54,510 nucleotides of DNA, taken from positions 1 through 54,510 of the forward strand of contig NZ_JAOPXV010000139.1 in NCBI RefSeq assembly GCF_025964975.1, read 5' to 3'. Below the pieces are notes generated by a model. It ran no database searches, was not told the DNA's origin, and worked only from the letters and a program-made list of their open reading frames with translations. Below, piece by piece: positions 36,975 through 46,437 of the stretch (its first letter is position 1; every line of letters begins with the position of its first letter). The position numbers were made by a program, and so were the translations under genes. The stretch is from Nocardioides sp. GTDB lineage: Bacteria; Actinomycetota; Actinomycetes; Propionibacteriales; Nocardioidaceae.

Positions 36975-38447
36975 ATGACCTCCTTGTGGCTCGAACACCC
37001 CCAGGCCGCCCGCGCCGTCCTCCCCGACGACGCCACGTGCGACATCGTGGTCGTGGGGGCGGGGGTCACCGGCCTCGTGACCGCTGTCCAGGCCGCACGC
37101 GCCGGGCTGTCGGTGATCGTCCTGGAGGCCCGCACGGCGGGGGCAGCCACGACCGGCAACACGACCGCCAAGGTGAGCCTCCTCCAAGGCACGAAGCTGC
37201 GGCGGATCCGGCGCGCGCATCCCCTCTCGATCGTGAGGTCGTACGTCGACGCCAACCGCCGCGGCCAGGAATGGCTGTGGGACTTCTGCGAAGCATCGGG
37301 CGTCGTCGCCGAGACCCAGGCCGCCATCACCTACGCGACGTCCGCCGCCGGTGAGGCGCGGGTCCGCGCCGAGCTCGACGTGGCTCGGGAAGTCGGCCTC
37401 GACGCCGGGTGGACCGACGCCGCCGAGCTGCCCTTCCCCGTGATCGGCGGCGTGCGGCTGGAGGACCAGTTCCAGATCCATCCGATCGAGCTGGTGGAGG
37501 CGCTGGCCGCCGACCTCCAGGCGAACGGTGGGGTGCTCCACGAGCACTCCCGGGTGCAGGACGTCTCGCGCAGCGACGCCGGGGTCGAGGCCCGGACCGG
37601 GACCGGGACCGTCACAGCACGCCACCTGGTCGTCGCCACCAGCATGCCCGTCCTCGACCGCGGCGGTTTCTTCGCGCGGCAGACGCCCCAGCGCTCCTAC
37701 GCCGCAGCACTCCGACCGCGGTGGCTCCCCGACGCGATGTACCTGTCGGCGGAGGCGCCGTCCCGGTCCATCAGGCGCGCCGAGTGGCAGGGCGATGCCG
37801 TCCTGCTCGTCGGGGGCTACGGCCACGTCACCGGCCGGGTCGACTCAGAGGCGGGCCACCTGGCTGACCTTCTCGACTGGGCGCACTCGGACCTGGGCGC
37901 CGGCGAGGTCACCCACACGTGGTCCGCCCAGGACCAGAGCCCGGTGGACGAGCTGCCCTACGTCGGGCCGTTGCTTCCGGGGGACGACCGGGTGCTGGTC
38001 GCCACCGGTTTCGACAAGTGGGGCTTCACGAACGCCGCCGGCGCCGCGGAGCTGCTGACGGCGAGGATGACCGGGCGCGAGCTCGACTCCGAGGCGATGC
38101 GCAGCTGGTCGCCGTGGGAGGCGACCGGGATCCCCCGGGCCCTCGTCGCCAATGGAGCCGTCGGCTACCGCATGGCGCAGGGCTGGCTGCGGGCCTACGT
38201 CGGGGGCCAGCCTCCCCAGCCGGCGGAGGGCACCGGCACGGTCGCGCAACGCGCCGGGAAGCCCGCGGCGGTCTGCACCGTTGACGGCGTCACCCACGAG
38301 GTCTCGGCCGTCTGCCCCCACATGCACGGGATCGTGTGCTGGAACGATGCCGAGCAGTCCTGGGACTGTCCACTCCACGGCTCGCGCTTCGCTCCTGACG
38401 GGCACGTGCTGGAGGGACCGGCGACGCGGCCACTGCCGCCGCACTGA
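36975..38447 (+). CDS. FAD-dependent oxidoreductase with C-terminal Rieske 2Fe-2S domain
   Basis: 490 residues. N-terminal FAD Rossmann motif VVVGAGVTGLVTAVQAARAG (about 22-41), a DAO-type body with ATTGNTTAKVSLLQG and a second nucleotide region ATGFDKWGFTNAAGAAEL (about 345). The last 90 residues hold a Rieske site, CPHMHG...CPLHGSRF (CxH about 443, CxxH about 465). Such proteins resemble glycine oxidase/amino acid dehydrogenase families fused to a Rieske domain; the substrate is unknown. It is a rightward gene inserted between pafA and prcA. Confidence 0.88.
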   Translation: MTSLWLEHPQAARAVLPDDATCDIVVVGAGVTGLVTAVQAARAGLSVIVLEARTAGAATTGNTTAKVSLLQGTKLRRIRRAHPLSIVRSYVDANRRGQEWLWDFCEASGVVAETQAAITYATSAAGEARVRAELDVAREVGLDAGWTDAAELPFPVIGGVRLEDQFQIHPIELVEALAADLQANGGVLHEHSRVQDVSRSDAGVEARTGTGTVTARHLVVATSMPVLDRGGFFARQTPQRSYAAALRPRWLPDAMYLSAEAPSRSIRRAEWQGDAVLLVGGYGHVTGRVDSEAGHLADLLDWAHSDLGAGEVTHTWSAQDQSPVDELPYVGPLLPGDDRVLVATGFDKWGFTNAAGAAELLTARMTGRELDSEAMRSWSPWEATGIPRALVANGAVGYRMAQGWLRAYVGGQPPQPAEGTGTVAQRAGKPAAVCTVDGVTHEVSAVCPHMHGIVCWNDAEQSWDCPLHGSRFAPDGHVLEGPATRPLPPH

Positions 38448-38482
38448 CGGTTCACCATGGGATGTTGCTGAATGGACACTTC

Positions 38483-38502
38483 CCACGGTCAATTGACCAT
38501 GG
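38483..38502. promoter_or_regulatory. 20-base near-perfect palindrome in a convergent gap
   Basis: CCAC-GGTCAATTGACC-ATGG: a perfect 12-base core with flanking arms matching except one base pair, between the stops of the Rieske oxidoreductase and prcA. It has no loop, so it looks more like a protein-binding site than a terminator. It lies 36 bases past the oxidoreductase stop. Confidence 0.45.
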
Positions 38503-38554
38503 CAGTGCCCCATTCGTCTGCATACCGTGGTGAATAGTCCGGGGTGCGAGTCCC

Positions 38555-39595
38555 TCAGGGCAGCGGGTCCGTCAGGTCAGCCGGGCCCGTCGGCTCGGGC
38601 GGAGGCGCCGCCGGACCGGGTGGCCCGGTCGGGTCAGGGACGAACGGCTGTGGCGCGGGTGGCGGCGCCTCTCCGGGCTGGGCCGGATCGGTCGGCTGCG
38701 GCACCGGGGACGTGCCGGCAGGGCCGCTCGGTGGGGCCACCGGGTGCTCCAGGGGCTCGCCCGTCGTCGGGTCCTCCAGCGGGGGCACTCCGCCGCTCAC
38801 CTGGTCGGTCGGGTCACTCGGGTCGTCGGTGGCTCCGGACCCGGGCGGCGTCGCGCCCCCGTTGTCCTCGGGCTGTGGGGCACCGGCCTCCTCCGGTCCG
38901 CGGTCGCCCAGGATCGAGGCCAGGCGCTCCGCTCGGAGCCGGACGAACTTTCTGGGCTTGGTCCGCGTCCGGTCCAGGGCGGCGACCTCGAGGTCGGCCA
39001 CCGGGATCACGCGGTCGCCGGCATCGGTGTGACCCAGGGCCGCGACCGCGACGTGCAGCGCATCCTCGAGGGTGGCGTCTTCGGTGTAGTGCTCCTCGAG
39101 GTGGCTGGCCGTGGACTCCGCGTTGCCGCCCATGACGGCAAAGCCTTGCTGGTCGGCGATCTGTCCGTCATAGGTGAGCCGATAGATCTGGTCCCCAGCC
39201 GGTGTGTCCCCGACCTCAGCGACGAAGATCTCGACCTCGTAGGGCTTCTCACCGCCGCTGGAGAAGATCGAGCCGAGCGTCTGGGCGTAGGCGTTGGCCA
39301 ACCCACGACCGGTGACGTCGCGCCGGTCGTAGGCGTAGCCGCGCATGTCGGCCAGTCGCACGCCGGCGATCCGGAGGTTCTCGAACTCGTTGTAGCGGCC
39401 CACGGCGGCGAAGGCGATCCGGTCGTAGATCTCCGAGACCTTGTGCAGGGCCTGCGAGGGGTTCTCGGACACGAAGAGGATGCCGTCGGCGTACTGGATG
39501 ACAACGACCGACCGTCCCCGCGCGATGCCCTTGCGGGCGAAGTCGGCGCGGTCCTTCATCATCTGCTCGGGCGAGACGTAGAACGGTGTGCTCAT
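38555..39595 (-). CDS. prcA: Proteasome alpha subunit PrcA with long Pro-rich tail
   Basis: 346 residues. Alpha-type proteasome core: [20 protein letters not shown] (N-terminal gate), [49 protein letters not shown]. The core ends at about residue 229 ([11 protein letters not shown]). The remaining 117 residues are proline-, glycine- and acid-rich with no predicted fold, whereas PrcA is usually 235-270 residues. The tail would project from the ATPase-facing or outer face. Co-directional with prcB, 64 bases upstream. Confidence 0.95.
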   Translation of the reverse strand: MSTPFYVSPEQMMKDRADFARKGIARGRSVVVIQYADGILFVSENPSQALHKVSEIYDRIAFAAVGRYNEFENLRIAGVRLADMRGYAYDRRDVTGRGLANAYAQTLGSIFSSGGEKPYEVEIFVAEVGDTPAGDQIYRLTYDGQIADQQGFAVMGGNAESTASHLEEHYTEDATLEDALHVAVAALGHTDAGDRVIPVADLEVAALDRTRTKPRKFVRLRAERLASILGDRGPEEAGAPQPEDNGGATPPGSGATDDPSDPTDQVSGGVPPLEDPTTGEPLEHPVAPPSGPAGTSPVPQPTDPAQPGEAPPPAPQPFVPDPTGPPGPAAPPPEPTGPADLTDPLP

Positions 39596-39659
39596 CGTGA
39601 CGCCTCCGTGGCAGTACGGGCGGAGAGCATGGAACAGCTCGATGGATTCATGGCAGTCC

Positions 39660-40490
39660 TCAGATCAGTGCGGCAGCGGGGCCGTCGGGGCGCTGCATGC
39701 GGGAGGCGAGCATGCGGTCGGCGATCTCGGCGACCTCGGCCTCGGGGACGCGATGACCGCCCTCGGCCGTCACCACGTGGACCACCGGGAAGATCCGGCG
39801 CGTCAGGTCGGGACCGCCTGTCGCGGAGTCGTCGTCGGCGGCGTCGTAGAGCGCCTGGATCACGGCCATCACGCAATCGTCGGCCGAGAAGTCCTCGCGA
39901 TAGAGCTTCTTCAGCGACCCCCGTGCGAACAGCGAACCCGAGCCGACGCTGTGGAAGGCCTGCTCCTCGTAGCGTCCGCCGGTGACGTCGTAGCTGAAGA
40001 TGCGGCCCTGGTCGGCCGCGAGGTCGAAACCCGCGAAGAGGGGAACGACCGCAAGGCCCTGCATAGCAAGGCCGAGGTTGGCACGGATGAGTGCTGCGAG
40101 CCGGTTGGCCTTGCCGTCCATGGACAGCGTGGTTCCCTCGATCTTCTCGTAGTGCTCGAGCTCCGTCTGGAACAACCGGACCATCTCGACGGCGAGGCCG
40201 GCCGTCCCGGCGATGCCGACCACGGAGTACTCGTCAGCGGGGAACACCTTCTCGATGTCGCGCTGGGCGATGATGTTGCCCATGGTGGCGCGCCGGTCAC
40301 CGGCCATCACGACGCCGCCCGGGAAGGTGGCGGCGACGATCGTCGTAGCGTGCGGCGCGAGGTCGCCTGCATGGCCCGCCGGGACTGCCCGTCGAGACGG
40401 CAACAGGTCGGGCGCCTGGCCGGCGAGGAACTCGCTGAAGGACGCGGACCCCGGCATGAGATAGGCCGACGGCAGTCGAGGCTCGCTCAC
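39660..40490 (-). CDS. prcB: Proteasome beta subunit PrcB
   Basis: 276 residues with a propeptide of about 50 residues. The processing site is [19 protein letters not shown], so the mature enzyme starts at the catalytic threonine, followed by GDRRATMG and the active-site lysine-type positions of the family. The C-terminus shows [20 protein letters not shown] and [13 protein letters not shown]. With PrcA it forms the 20S core. Pup ends two bases upstream. Confidence 0.96.
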   Translation of the reverse strand: MSEPRLPSAYLMPGSASFSEFLAGQAPDLLPSRRAVPAGHAGDLAPHATTIVAATFPGGVVMAGDRRATMGNIIAQRDIEKVFPADEYSVVGIAGTAGLAVEMVRLFQTELEHYEKIEGTTLSMDGKANRLAALIRANLGLAMQGLAVVPLFAGFDLAADQGRIFSYDVTGGRYEEQAFHSVGSGSLFARGSLKKLYREDFSADDCVMAVIQALYDAADDDSATGGPDLTRRIFPVVHVVTAEGGHRVPEAEVAEIADRMLASRMQRPDGPAAALI

Positions 40491-40491
40491 C

Positions 40492-40689
40492 TCACTGGCC
40501 GCCCTTCTGGATGAAGGACTTCACGAAGTCCTCGGCGTTGGTCTCGAGGACGTCATCGATCTCGTCGAGGATCGCGTCGACGTCGTCGTCGATGACCTCC
40601 TTCCGCTCCGCGACGTCGGTCTCGACGACCTCTTCGGTCGACGTCTCGTCCTGGGTGGACTTGCGCGGTTGCTTCTGCTCCTGGGCCAT
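40492..40689 (-). CDS. pup: Prokaryotic ubiquitin-like protein Pup
   Basis: 65 residues, charged and disordered in the first half. The coiled-coil stretch [20 protein letters not shown] binds the ARC/Mpa N-terminus, and the protein ends [11 protein letters not shown]. The GGQ end means Dop must deamidate the last glutamine to glutamate before PafA can use it. Its stop is two bases from the prcB start. Confidence 0.97.
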   Translation of the reverse strand: MAQEQKQPRKSTQDETSTEEVVETDVAERKEVIDDDVDAILDEIDDVLETNAEDFVKSFIQKGGQ

Positions 40690-40851
40690 GTCCCGACCCT
40701 ATCCAGAAGGGGAAGCCATGCACGCCACCCCGCCGGAGGTCCAGGAACGTCGACGTGCGGCCAGAGGTCATGGACGGCCGAAGACCCGCGCGAAACAGCA
40801 GCAGCACGGCGGTTGAGGAAGGCCCGAGACCTGTCGATCGCCGGCAGACAC

Positions 40852-42363
40852 TCAGCGGGCGGTGAGTCGAGACACCAGCTCGAGGGCGGTGTCGCACTCG
40901 TCGAGAAGATCGCCGACGTGCTCCTTGCTGCCGCGCAGCGGGTCGATCGTCGGCACGCGCTGCAGGGATTCCCGGCCGGGAAGGTCGAAGATCACCGAGT
41001 CCCAGGAGGCGGCCGCGACATCGCCGGCGAACTTCTCCAGGCACCGACCGCGGAAGTACGCACGTGTGTCGGTGGGCGGGTCGTGCATGGCCCGCTCGAT
41101 CGTCGGGTCGTCCACCAGCCGTTCGATCCGGCCAGCCGCCGCCAGCTTGGAGTAGAGACCCTTCTCGGGCCGGATGTCGCTGTACTGCAGGTCGATGAGG
41201 TGCAGCTTGGCGTCGTTCCAGTCGAGGTTGTCGCGATCGCGATATTGGGTGAGCAGCTTGAGCTTCGCCACCCAGTCGAGCTCCCCCGCGCACTGCAGGG
41301 GGTCCTGCTCGAGCCTGGTGAGCACGGACTCCCACCGCGCGAGCACGTCACGGGTCTGGGCGTCCGCATCGTCGCCGAGTCGCTCTGCGACGTACTTCCT
41401 GGCCAGGTCGAGGTATTCGAGCTGGAGCTGGACGGCGGTCATGGTGCGGCCGTCGTGCATGGTCAACAGCTGCTGGAGCGTCGGGTCGTGGGACACGGCC
41501 CGCAGGGAGGCGACCGGCGACGAGACGGCGAAGTCGGTGGTGATGAAACGGTCCTCGATCATCGACAGCACGAGCGCGGTCGTGCCGACCTTGAGGTAGG
41601 TCGACACCTCGGCGAGATTGGCGTCGCCAAGGATCACGTGGAGCCGGCGGTACTTCTCCGGGTCGGCGTGCGGCTCGTCGCGAGTGTTGATGATGGGTCG
41701 CTTCAGCGTCGTCTCGAGGCCCACCTCGACCTCGAAGAAGTCGGCCCGCTGGCTGATCTGGAACCCGTGCTCGCGGCCGTCCTGCCCGATCCCGACCCGC
41801 CCCGCGCCGGTCACGACCTGGCGGCTGACGAAGAATGGGATGAGGTGGCGCACGATGTCGCCGAAGGGCGTTGAGCGGCGCATCAGGTAGTTCTCGTGGG
41901 CGCCGTAGGAGGCTCCCTTGTTGTCGGTGTTGTTCTTGTAGAGCACGATCGGCGTCGAGCTCCGGGCCTGGGAGGCGAGCCGCTGGGCGTCGAGCATCAC
42001 CTGCTCCCCTGCCTTGTCCCAGATGACGATGTCCAGCGGACTGGTCACCTCGGGGGTGGAGTACTCGGGGTGGGCGTGGTCGACGTAGAGCCGCGCGCCG
42101 TTGGTGAGGATCACGTTGGCGAGACCGAGGTCCTCGTCGGTGAGCTGGCTCGGATCCGCGATCTGCCGTGCCATGTCGAAGCCCCGCGCGTCACGGAGCG
42201 GCGACTCCTCCTCGAAGTCCCAGCGGGCGCGCCTGGCCTTGACGGTGGCCGAGGCATAGGCGTTGACCACCTGGGAGGACGCGACCATCGGATTGGCCAG
42301 GGGCAGGCCCTGGACCGAGATCCCGTATTCGACCTCGGTGCCCATCACGCGCCGTACGCTCAT
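40852..42363 (-). CDS. dop: Depupylase/Pup deamidase Dop
   Basis: 503 residues, a PafA paralogue. N-terminus [19 protein letters not shown] (the catalytic Glu in GTEVEYG), the Dop-specific loop region after residue 40, [17 protein letters not shown] (about 160-176), [16 protein letters not shown]. Longer than PafA (503 versus 453), as expected for Dop. It deamidates Pup's terminal Gln and removes Pup from substrates. About 160 non-coding bases separate it from pup. Confidence 0.96.
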   Translation of the reverse strand: MSVRRVMGTEVEYGISVQGLPLANPMVASSQVVNAYASATVKARRARWDFEEESPLRDARGFDMARQIADPSQLTDEDLGLANVILTNGARLYVDHAHPEYSTPEVTSPLDIVIWDKAGEQVMLDAQRLASQARSSTPIVLYKNNTDNKGASYGAHENYLMRRSTPFGDIVRHLIPFFVSRQVVTGAGRVGIGQDGREHGFQISQRADFFEVEVGLETTLKRPIINTRDEPHADPEKYRRLHVILGDANLAEVSTYLKVGTTALVLSMIEDRFITTDFAVSSPVASLRAVSHDPTLQQLLTMHDGRTMTAVQLQLEYLDLARKYVAERLGDDADAQTRDVLARWESVLTRLEQDPLQCAGELDWVAKLKLLTQYRDRDNLDWNDAKLHLIDLQYSDIRPEKGLYSKLAAAGRIERLVDDPTIERAMHDPPTDTRAYFRGRCLEKFAGDVAAASWDSVIFDLPGRESLQRVPTIDPLRGSKEHVGDLLDECDTALELVSRLTAR

Positions 42364-42411
42364 GGTCCGAGCCTACGAGCACACCACCACCGGCGCGCCA
42401 CGGGAGGCGTC

Positions 42412-43034
42412 ATGTCGCTCTGGACCGATCGGGTCGTCCCCCGACTGGCCGATGCCTCGCTGCGGACGTCGGAGGTGACGGAGCTGCGGGAGCGCGTGTG
42501 TCCCGGGCTGCACGGACAGGTGCTCGAGATCGGCTTCGGCAGCGGTCTCAACATCGCCTGCTATCGCCTGGAGGTGACCAGCGTCAGCGCCGTGGAGCCT
42601 TCCGACGTCGGGTGGGGTCTCTCCACGAAGCGACGGGCTGCCAGCGACATACCGATCCAAGGTCTGGCCTGGACGGACAACGCCTCACCGAGCCGGACGG
42701 CTCGCACGACGCCGCGCTGAGCACCTTCAGCCTCTGCACGATCCCGGATCCAGCGCGGGCACTCGCGGAGGTACGGCGCGTGATCGCACCCGGCGCCGCG
42801 CTGCACTTCCTCGAGCACGGACTGGCCCCTGATGCGCGGGTCCACACGTAGCAGCAGCGACTGGAGCCGATGCAACGCCGGATGGCGGGCGGCTGTCACC
42901 TCACTCGAGACATCCCGGGCCTGGTGCGCGAGGCAGGCTTCGAGATCGAGACGCTCGAGAAACCCTACGCTCCCGGCGTGCGCTTGTCCCGGCCGTGGAG
43001 CTACGTCTACTTCGGTGTGGCGCGAGCGCGCTGA
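42412..43034 (+). pseudogene. Class I SAM-dependent methyltransferase, frameshift plus nonsense
   Basis: ATG 42412 begins MSLWTDRVVPRLADASLRTS, with a SAM-binding LEIGFGSGLN (about residue 42). Near 42655-42665 the frame shifts: the other frame carries on with GLDGQRLTEPDGSHDAALST, FSLCTIPDPARALAEVRRV and HFLEHGLAPDARVH, then meets TAG at 42849 (likely TGG, Trp in relatives), then continues open through RRMAGGCHLTRDIPGLV to WSYVYFGVARAR at 43034. Together this is a roughly 205-residue UbiE-like methyltransferase. Two lesions suggest decay rather than one error. Confidence 0.8.
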
Positions 43035-43035
43035 G

Positions 43036-43116
43036 TCAGCGGCGTCCGCGAAGCATGCCCATGACCAGCAGCACGACGACGACGATGACGGCGATGATGA
43101 TGATGGTGCGCAGCAT
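43036..43116 (-). CDS. 26-residue single-membrane-span peptide
   Basis: ATG 43116 to TGA 43036 encodes a short protein: MLRTIIII, then a run of Val/Ile/Leu (residues 5-19), and MGMLRGRR at the end. GGGAG lies five bases upstream, well placed for translation. One hydrophobic helix with a basic C-terminus is the form of small actinobacterial membrane peptides. It fills the gap between the methyltransferase remnant and the 122-residue membrane protein. Confidence 0.55.
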   Translation of the reverse strand: MLRTIIIIAVIVVVVLLVMGMLRGRR

Positions 43117-43182
43117 GGGAACTCCCGGGGATGAGGGGCACTTCGCTGTGCCCGGTCTCGGCACTGTAGCCCTCGTCAGCCG

Positions 43183-43551
43183 CTAGGAGCGTGACTGACG
43201 CGCCTGGAGCGCGTGCGCGAGATTGACGGCCGTGATGCCACCCCACGAAAGCACCAGGGTGAAGAACGAGAGGTCACCGCTCTCGGTCGCACCGAGGCTG
43301 ATCGCGGTGATCGGGATCCCGGCGATCAACGAGACGATGCCCAGCGCAAGCTGGCGGGCGCCGGCCGACTTCTGCGCAGCCTGACGCGCGTCTCGGCTCT
43401 GGACCTCGTTGCCGACGCGACGCTCGACCTCCGCCTGGATGCGGTCCGCGAACCCGTCGACCAGCTCGGCGTCGTACCGCAGGCCGAGCTCGCGGCGGGT
43501 CTCGAGGACCGCCTCGATCTCGGACCGCTCCAGCTCGTCGCCGGGTGTCAC
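43183..43551 (-). CDS. Small membrane protein downstream of arc, function unknown
   Basis: 122 residues from GTG 43551. A charged helical N-terminal half ([39 protein letters not shown]) is followed by two membrane segments (about 70-88 and 97-112). The start overlaps the arc stop (43548-43551), so it is co-translated with the proteasomal ATPase. Such proteins occur beside arc in actinobacteria, but I know no role; a membrane link to the ATPase is speculation. Confidence 0.7.
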   Translation of the reverse strand: MTPGDELERSEIEAVLETRRELGLRYDAELVDGFADRIQAEVERRVGNEVQSRDARQAAQKSAGARQLALGIVSLIAGIPITAISLGATESGDLSFFTLVLSWGGITAVNLAHALQARQSRS

Positions 43552-45302
43552 AGATATTGGCCGGTGTTGGCGACCGTGTCGATCGACCGGCCGGGCTCGG
43601 TGCCCTGCTTGCCGGTGACGAGCGTGCGGATGAACACGATCCGCTCACCCTTCTTGCCGGAGATCCGTGCCCAGTCGTCGGGGTTGGTCGTGTTGGGCAG
43701 GTCCTCGTTCTCCTTGAACTCGTCGACACACGCCTGGAGCATGTGCTGGACGCGGATGCCGCGCTGCTGCTGGTCGAGGAAGTCCTTGATCGCCATCTTC
43801 TTGGCGCGATCGACGATGTTCTGGATCATCGCCCCGGAGTTGAAGTCCTTGAAGTAGAGGACCTCCTTGTCGCCGTTGGCGTAGGTGACCTCGAGGAAGC
43901 GGTTCTCCTCGGACTCGGTGTACATCCGCTCGACGGTGGCCTGGATCATCGCGCCCACGCACGCCTCGGCGTCTCCGCCGAACTCGGCAAGGTCCACGGC
44001 GTGCAGCGGCAGGTCGGCGGTGAGGTACTTGGTGAAGATGTCGCGCGCGGACTCGGCGTCGGGACGCTCGATCTTGATCTTCACGTCGAGACGCCCCGGG
44101 CGCAGGATCGCCGGGTCGATCATGTCCTCGCGGTTGGAGGCACCGATCACCAGGACGTTCTCCAACGTCTCGACGCCGTCGATCTCGCTCAACAGCTGCG
44201 GGACGATGGTGTTCTCCACGTCGGAGGAGACACCCGAGCCGCGGGTGCGAAACAAGGAGTCCATCTCGTCGAAGAACACGATGACCGGGGTGCCCTCCGA
44301 GGCCTTCTCCCGGGCGCGCTGGAAGACGAGGCGGAAGTGGCGCTCGGACTCGCCGACATATTTGTTCAGCAGCTCGGGGCCCTTGATGTTCAGGAAGTAG
44401 GACTTGCCGGAGCTGCCTGTCTTCTCGCTGACCTTCTTGGCCAGCGAGTTGGCCACCGCCTTCGCGATCAGCGTCTTGCCGCAGCCGGGAGGTCCGTAGA
44501 GCAGCACGCCCTTCGGCGGCTTGAGCTTGTGGTCCTTGAAGAGCTCGGGATAGAGGTACGGCAGCTCGACCGCGTCGCGGATCGCGTCGATCTGCGTCAC
44601 CAGGCCACCGATGCGCGAGTAGTCGATGTCGGGCACCTCTTCGAGGACGAGCTCCTCGACCTCCGACTTGGGCACCCGCTCGTAGGCATAGCCCGCCCGC
44701 GCGTCGAGCAGCAGCGAGTCACCCGCCTTGGGCAGGGCGGCGAGGAGCGGAGCGGCGAGGCGGACGACACGCTCCTCGTCCGCGTTCGCGATGACCAGGG
44801 CGCGCACACCGTCCTCGAGCAGCTCCTTGAACATCACGACCTCGCCGACCTGCTCGAACACGAGCGCGGCGACGACGTTGAGCGCCTCGTTGAGCATGAC
44901 CTCCTGGCCCTTGACGAGCTCGTCGAGCGCGACCGCCGGGCTGACGTTGACCCGCAGCTTGCGACCGCCGGTGAACACGTCGACGGAGTCGTCCTCGTTG
45001 CGGCTCAGGAAGGTGCCGAAGCCCGCCGGCGGTTGCGCCAGGCGGTCGACCTCCTCCTTGAGCTTCATGATCTGGTCGCGGGCCTCACGCAGGGTCTGTG
45101 CCAGCCGCTCGTTCTGGCTGGTGACCGCCGCGAGGGAGCGCTGCGTGTCGGCGAGCCGCAGGTCGAGGCCACGCGCGTGGCTCGGCCCCTCGCTCAGACG
45201 GCGCCGAAGGTCGGAGACCTCGGACTCCAGGAAGCGGACCTGCGTGGCGAGCTCGTCGGGACTCATCCCGGCACCCGCGGCGGCTTCTGTCGAATCGGAC
45301 AT
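43548..45302 (-). CDS. arc: Proteasome-associated ATPase ARC/Mpa
   Basis: 584 residues from ATG 45302, chosen for AGGAGG eight bases upstream. N-terminal coiled coil ([35 protein letters not shown]) binds Pup; then OB-fold domains; then an AAA module: Walker [15 protein letters not shown] (about 240), Walker [13 protein letters not shown] (about 313), arginine finger [15 protein letters not shown]. The C-terminus ends GQYL; the penultimate tyrosine docks on the 20S alpha ring. Unfolds pupylated proteins for PrcAB. Full length. Confidence 0.97.
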   Translation of the reverse strand: MSDSTEAAAGAGMSPDELATQVRFLESEVSDLRRRLSEGPSHARGLDLRLADTQRSLAAVTSQNERLAQTLREARDQIMKLKEEVDRLAQPPAGFGTFLSRNEDDSVDVFTGGRKLRVNVSPAVALDELVKGQEVMLNEALNVVAALVFEQVGEVVMFKELLEDGVRALVIANADEERVVRLAAPLLAALPKAGDSLLLDARAGYAYERVPKSEVEELVLEEVPDIDYSRIGGLVTQIDAIRDAVELPYLYPELFKDHKLKPPKGVLLYGPPGCGKTLIAKAVANSLAKKVSEKTGSSGKSYFLNIKGPELLNKYVGESERHFRLVFQRAREKASEGTPVIVFFDEMDSLFRTRGSGVSSDVENTIVPQLLSEIDGVETLENVLVIGASNREDMIDPAILRPGRLDVKIKIERPDAESARDIFTKYLTADLPLHAVDLAEFGGDAEACVGAMIQATVERMYTESEENRFLEVTYANGDKEVLYFKDFNSGAMIQNIVDRAKKMAIKDFLDQQQRGIRVQHMLQACVDEFKENEDLPNTTNPDDWARISGKKGERIVFIRTLVTGKQGTEPGRSIDTVANTGQYL

Positions 45303-45432
45303 GTGCGTCACCTCCTGTTGCTTCTCGACATTACCCACCGGCCGATGAGACGGAAGTGGTTATCCCGCTGTGTTGGTCACGATTTAGATGCAGTACGCCG
45401 CGCGGGCCGGGCGCGAGGGGACCACTCGATGG

Positions 45433-46413
45433 TCACTCCACCGACTCGTCGGCCGCCTCGGTCACGGGTGGGAAGTCGGCGGGTCGAGGACCGGTGTAGT
45501 CCGGGCCGTACGCACCGGGGGCAGGCCGGCGGGTCTTGCGCGGCGGCTTCTCCCCCGGCGACATCCTCCGGGCGGTGACCAGGAACGCGGTGTGCCCGAT
45601 CATCTTGTGGTCCGGGCGCACGGCGAGGCCTTCGACGTGCCAGTCTCGGACGAGCGACTCCCAGGGGTGCGGCTCGGTGAAGCCGCCGTGTGCGCGCAGG
45701 GTCTCCACCACGCGCGACAGCTGGGTGGTGGTGGCGACGTACGCGCACACGATGCCACCAGGGACGAGCTTGTCGGCGACGACGTCGACGCAGTTCCACG
45801 GGTCGAGCATGTCGAGGATGATCCGGTCGACCTGACCGTCCAGCTCAGGCAGCTCAAGCTTGAGATCGCCCAGCCGGAGGTCCCAGGCGGGGTGCGAGGC
45901 GCCGGGGGGTGCGTCGAAGAACTGGTCGACGTTGCGCTTGGCGACCTCGGCGAACTCCTCGCGCAGCTCGTACGACGTGACCCGGCCCCACGGACCCACG
46001 GCCCGCAGCAGCGAGCAGGTCAGCGCTCCCGAGCCGGCTCCGGCCTCGACCACCCGAGCACCGGGGTAGATGTCGGCGAGCGCGACGATCTGGGCGGCGT
46101 CCTTCGGGTAGACCACCGCCGCCCCACGGGGCATCGAGACGACGAACTCCGAGAGGAGCGGACGGAAGACGAGGTATTCCCCGCCGGCGGACGAGACGAC
46201 CGTGAACCCCTCGTCCCGGCCGATCATCTCGTCGTGGTCGAGGTGGCCCTTGTTGGAGAAGAAGCGCTTGCCGGCAGTCAGCTCGAAGTTGTGCTTGCGA
46301 CCCTTCTGGTCCATGAGACGTACCCACTCGCCTTCGCGCAACGGGCCGCGGTGGACGCCAGACCACGCCTCTGCGGGCACGTCGGGACTGGGCTGTACTG
46401 AACTCTCAGGCAT
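45433..46413 (-). CDS. trmI: tRNA (adenine-58-N1)-methyltransferase TrmI
   Basis: 326 residues. N-terminal beta domain (GEWVRLMDQKGRKHNFELTA), then a class I SAM fold: MPRGAAVVYPKDAAQIVALA, VEAGAGSGALTCSLLRAVGP (motif I, about 117-136), VDRIILDMLDPW (motif with catalytic Asp, about 198). It methylates A58 of tRNA, and the C-terminal proline-rich tail is extra. Neighbour of arc as in M. tuberculosis (Rv2118c). Confidence 0.94.
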   Translation of the reverse strand: MPESSVQPSPDVPAEAWSGVHRGPLREGEWVRLMDQKGRKHNFELTAGKRFFSNKGHLDHDEMIGRDEGFTVVSSAGGEYLVFRPLLSEFVVSMPRGAAVVYPKDAAQIVALADIYPGARVVEAGAGSGALTCSLLRAVGPWGRVTSYELREEFAEVAKRNVDQFFDAPPGASHPAWDLRLGDLKLELPELDGQVDRIILDMLDPWNCVDVVADKLVPGGIVCAYVATTTQLSRVVETLRAHGGFTEPHPWESLVRDWHVEGLAVRPDHKMIGHTAFLVTARRMSPGEKPPRKTRRPAPGAYGPDYTGPRPADFPPVTEAADESVE

Positions 46414-46437
46414 GCGCGGAACCCTAGTGGGACTCCC

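Noticed and set aside
40718..40816. 32-residue basic plus-strand frame between pup and dop (MHATPPEVQERRRAARG...)
   Set aside because: Has a possible ribosome site, but it opposes the operon and shows no recognisable motif; too weak to list.
43545..45578. 677-codon plus-strand frame antisense to arc
   Set aside because: Shadow of the strongly conserved ATPase.
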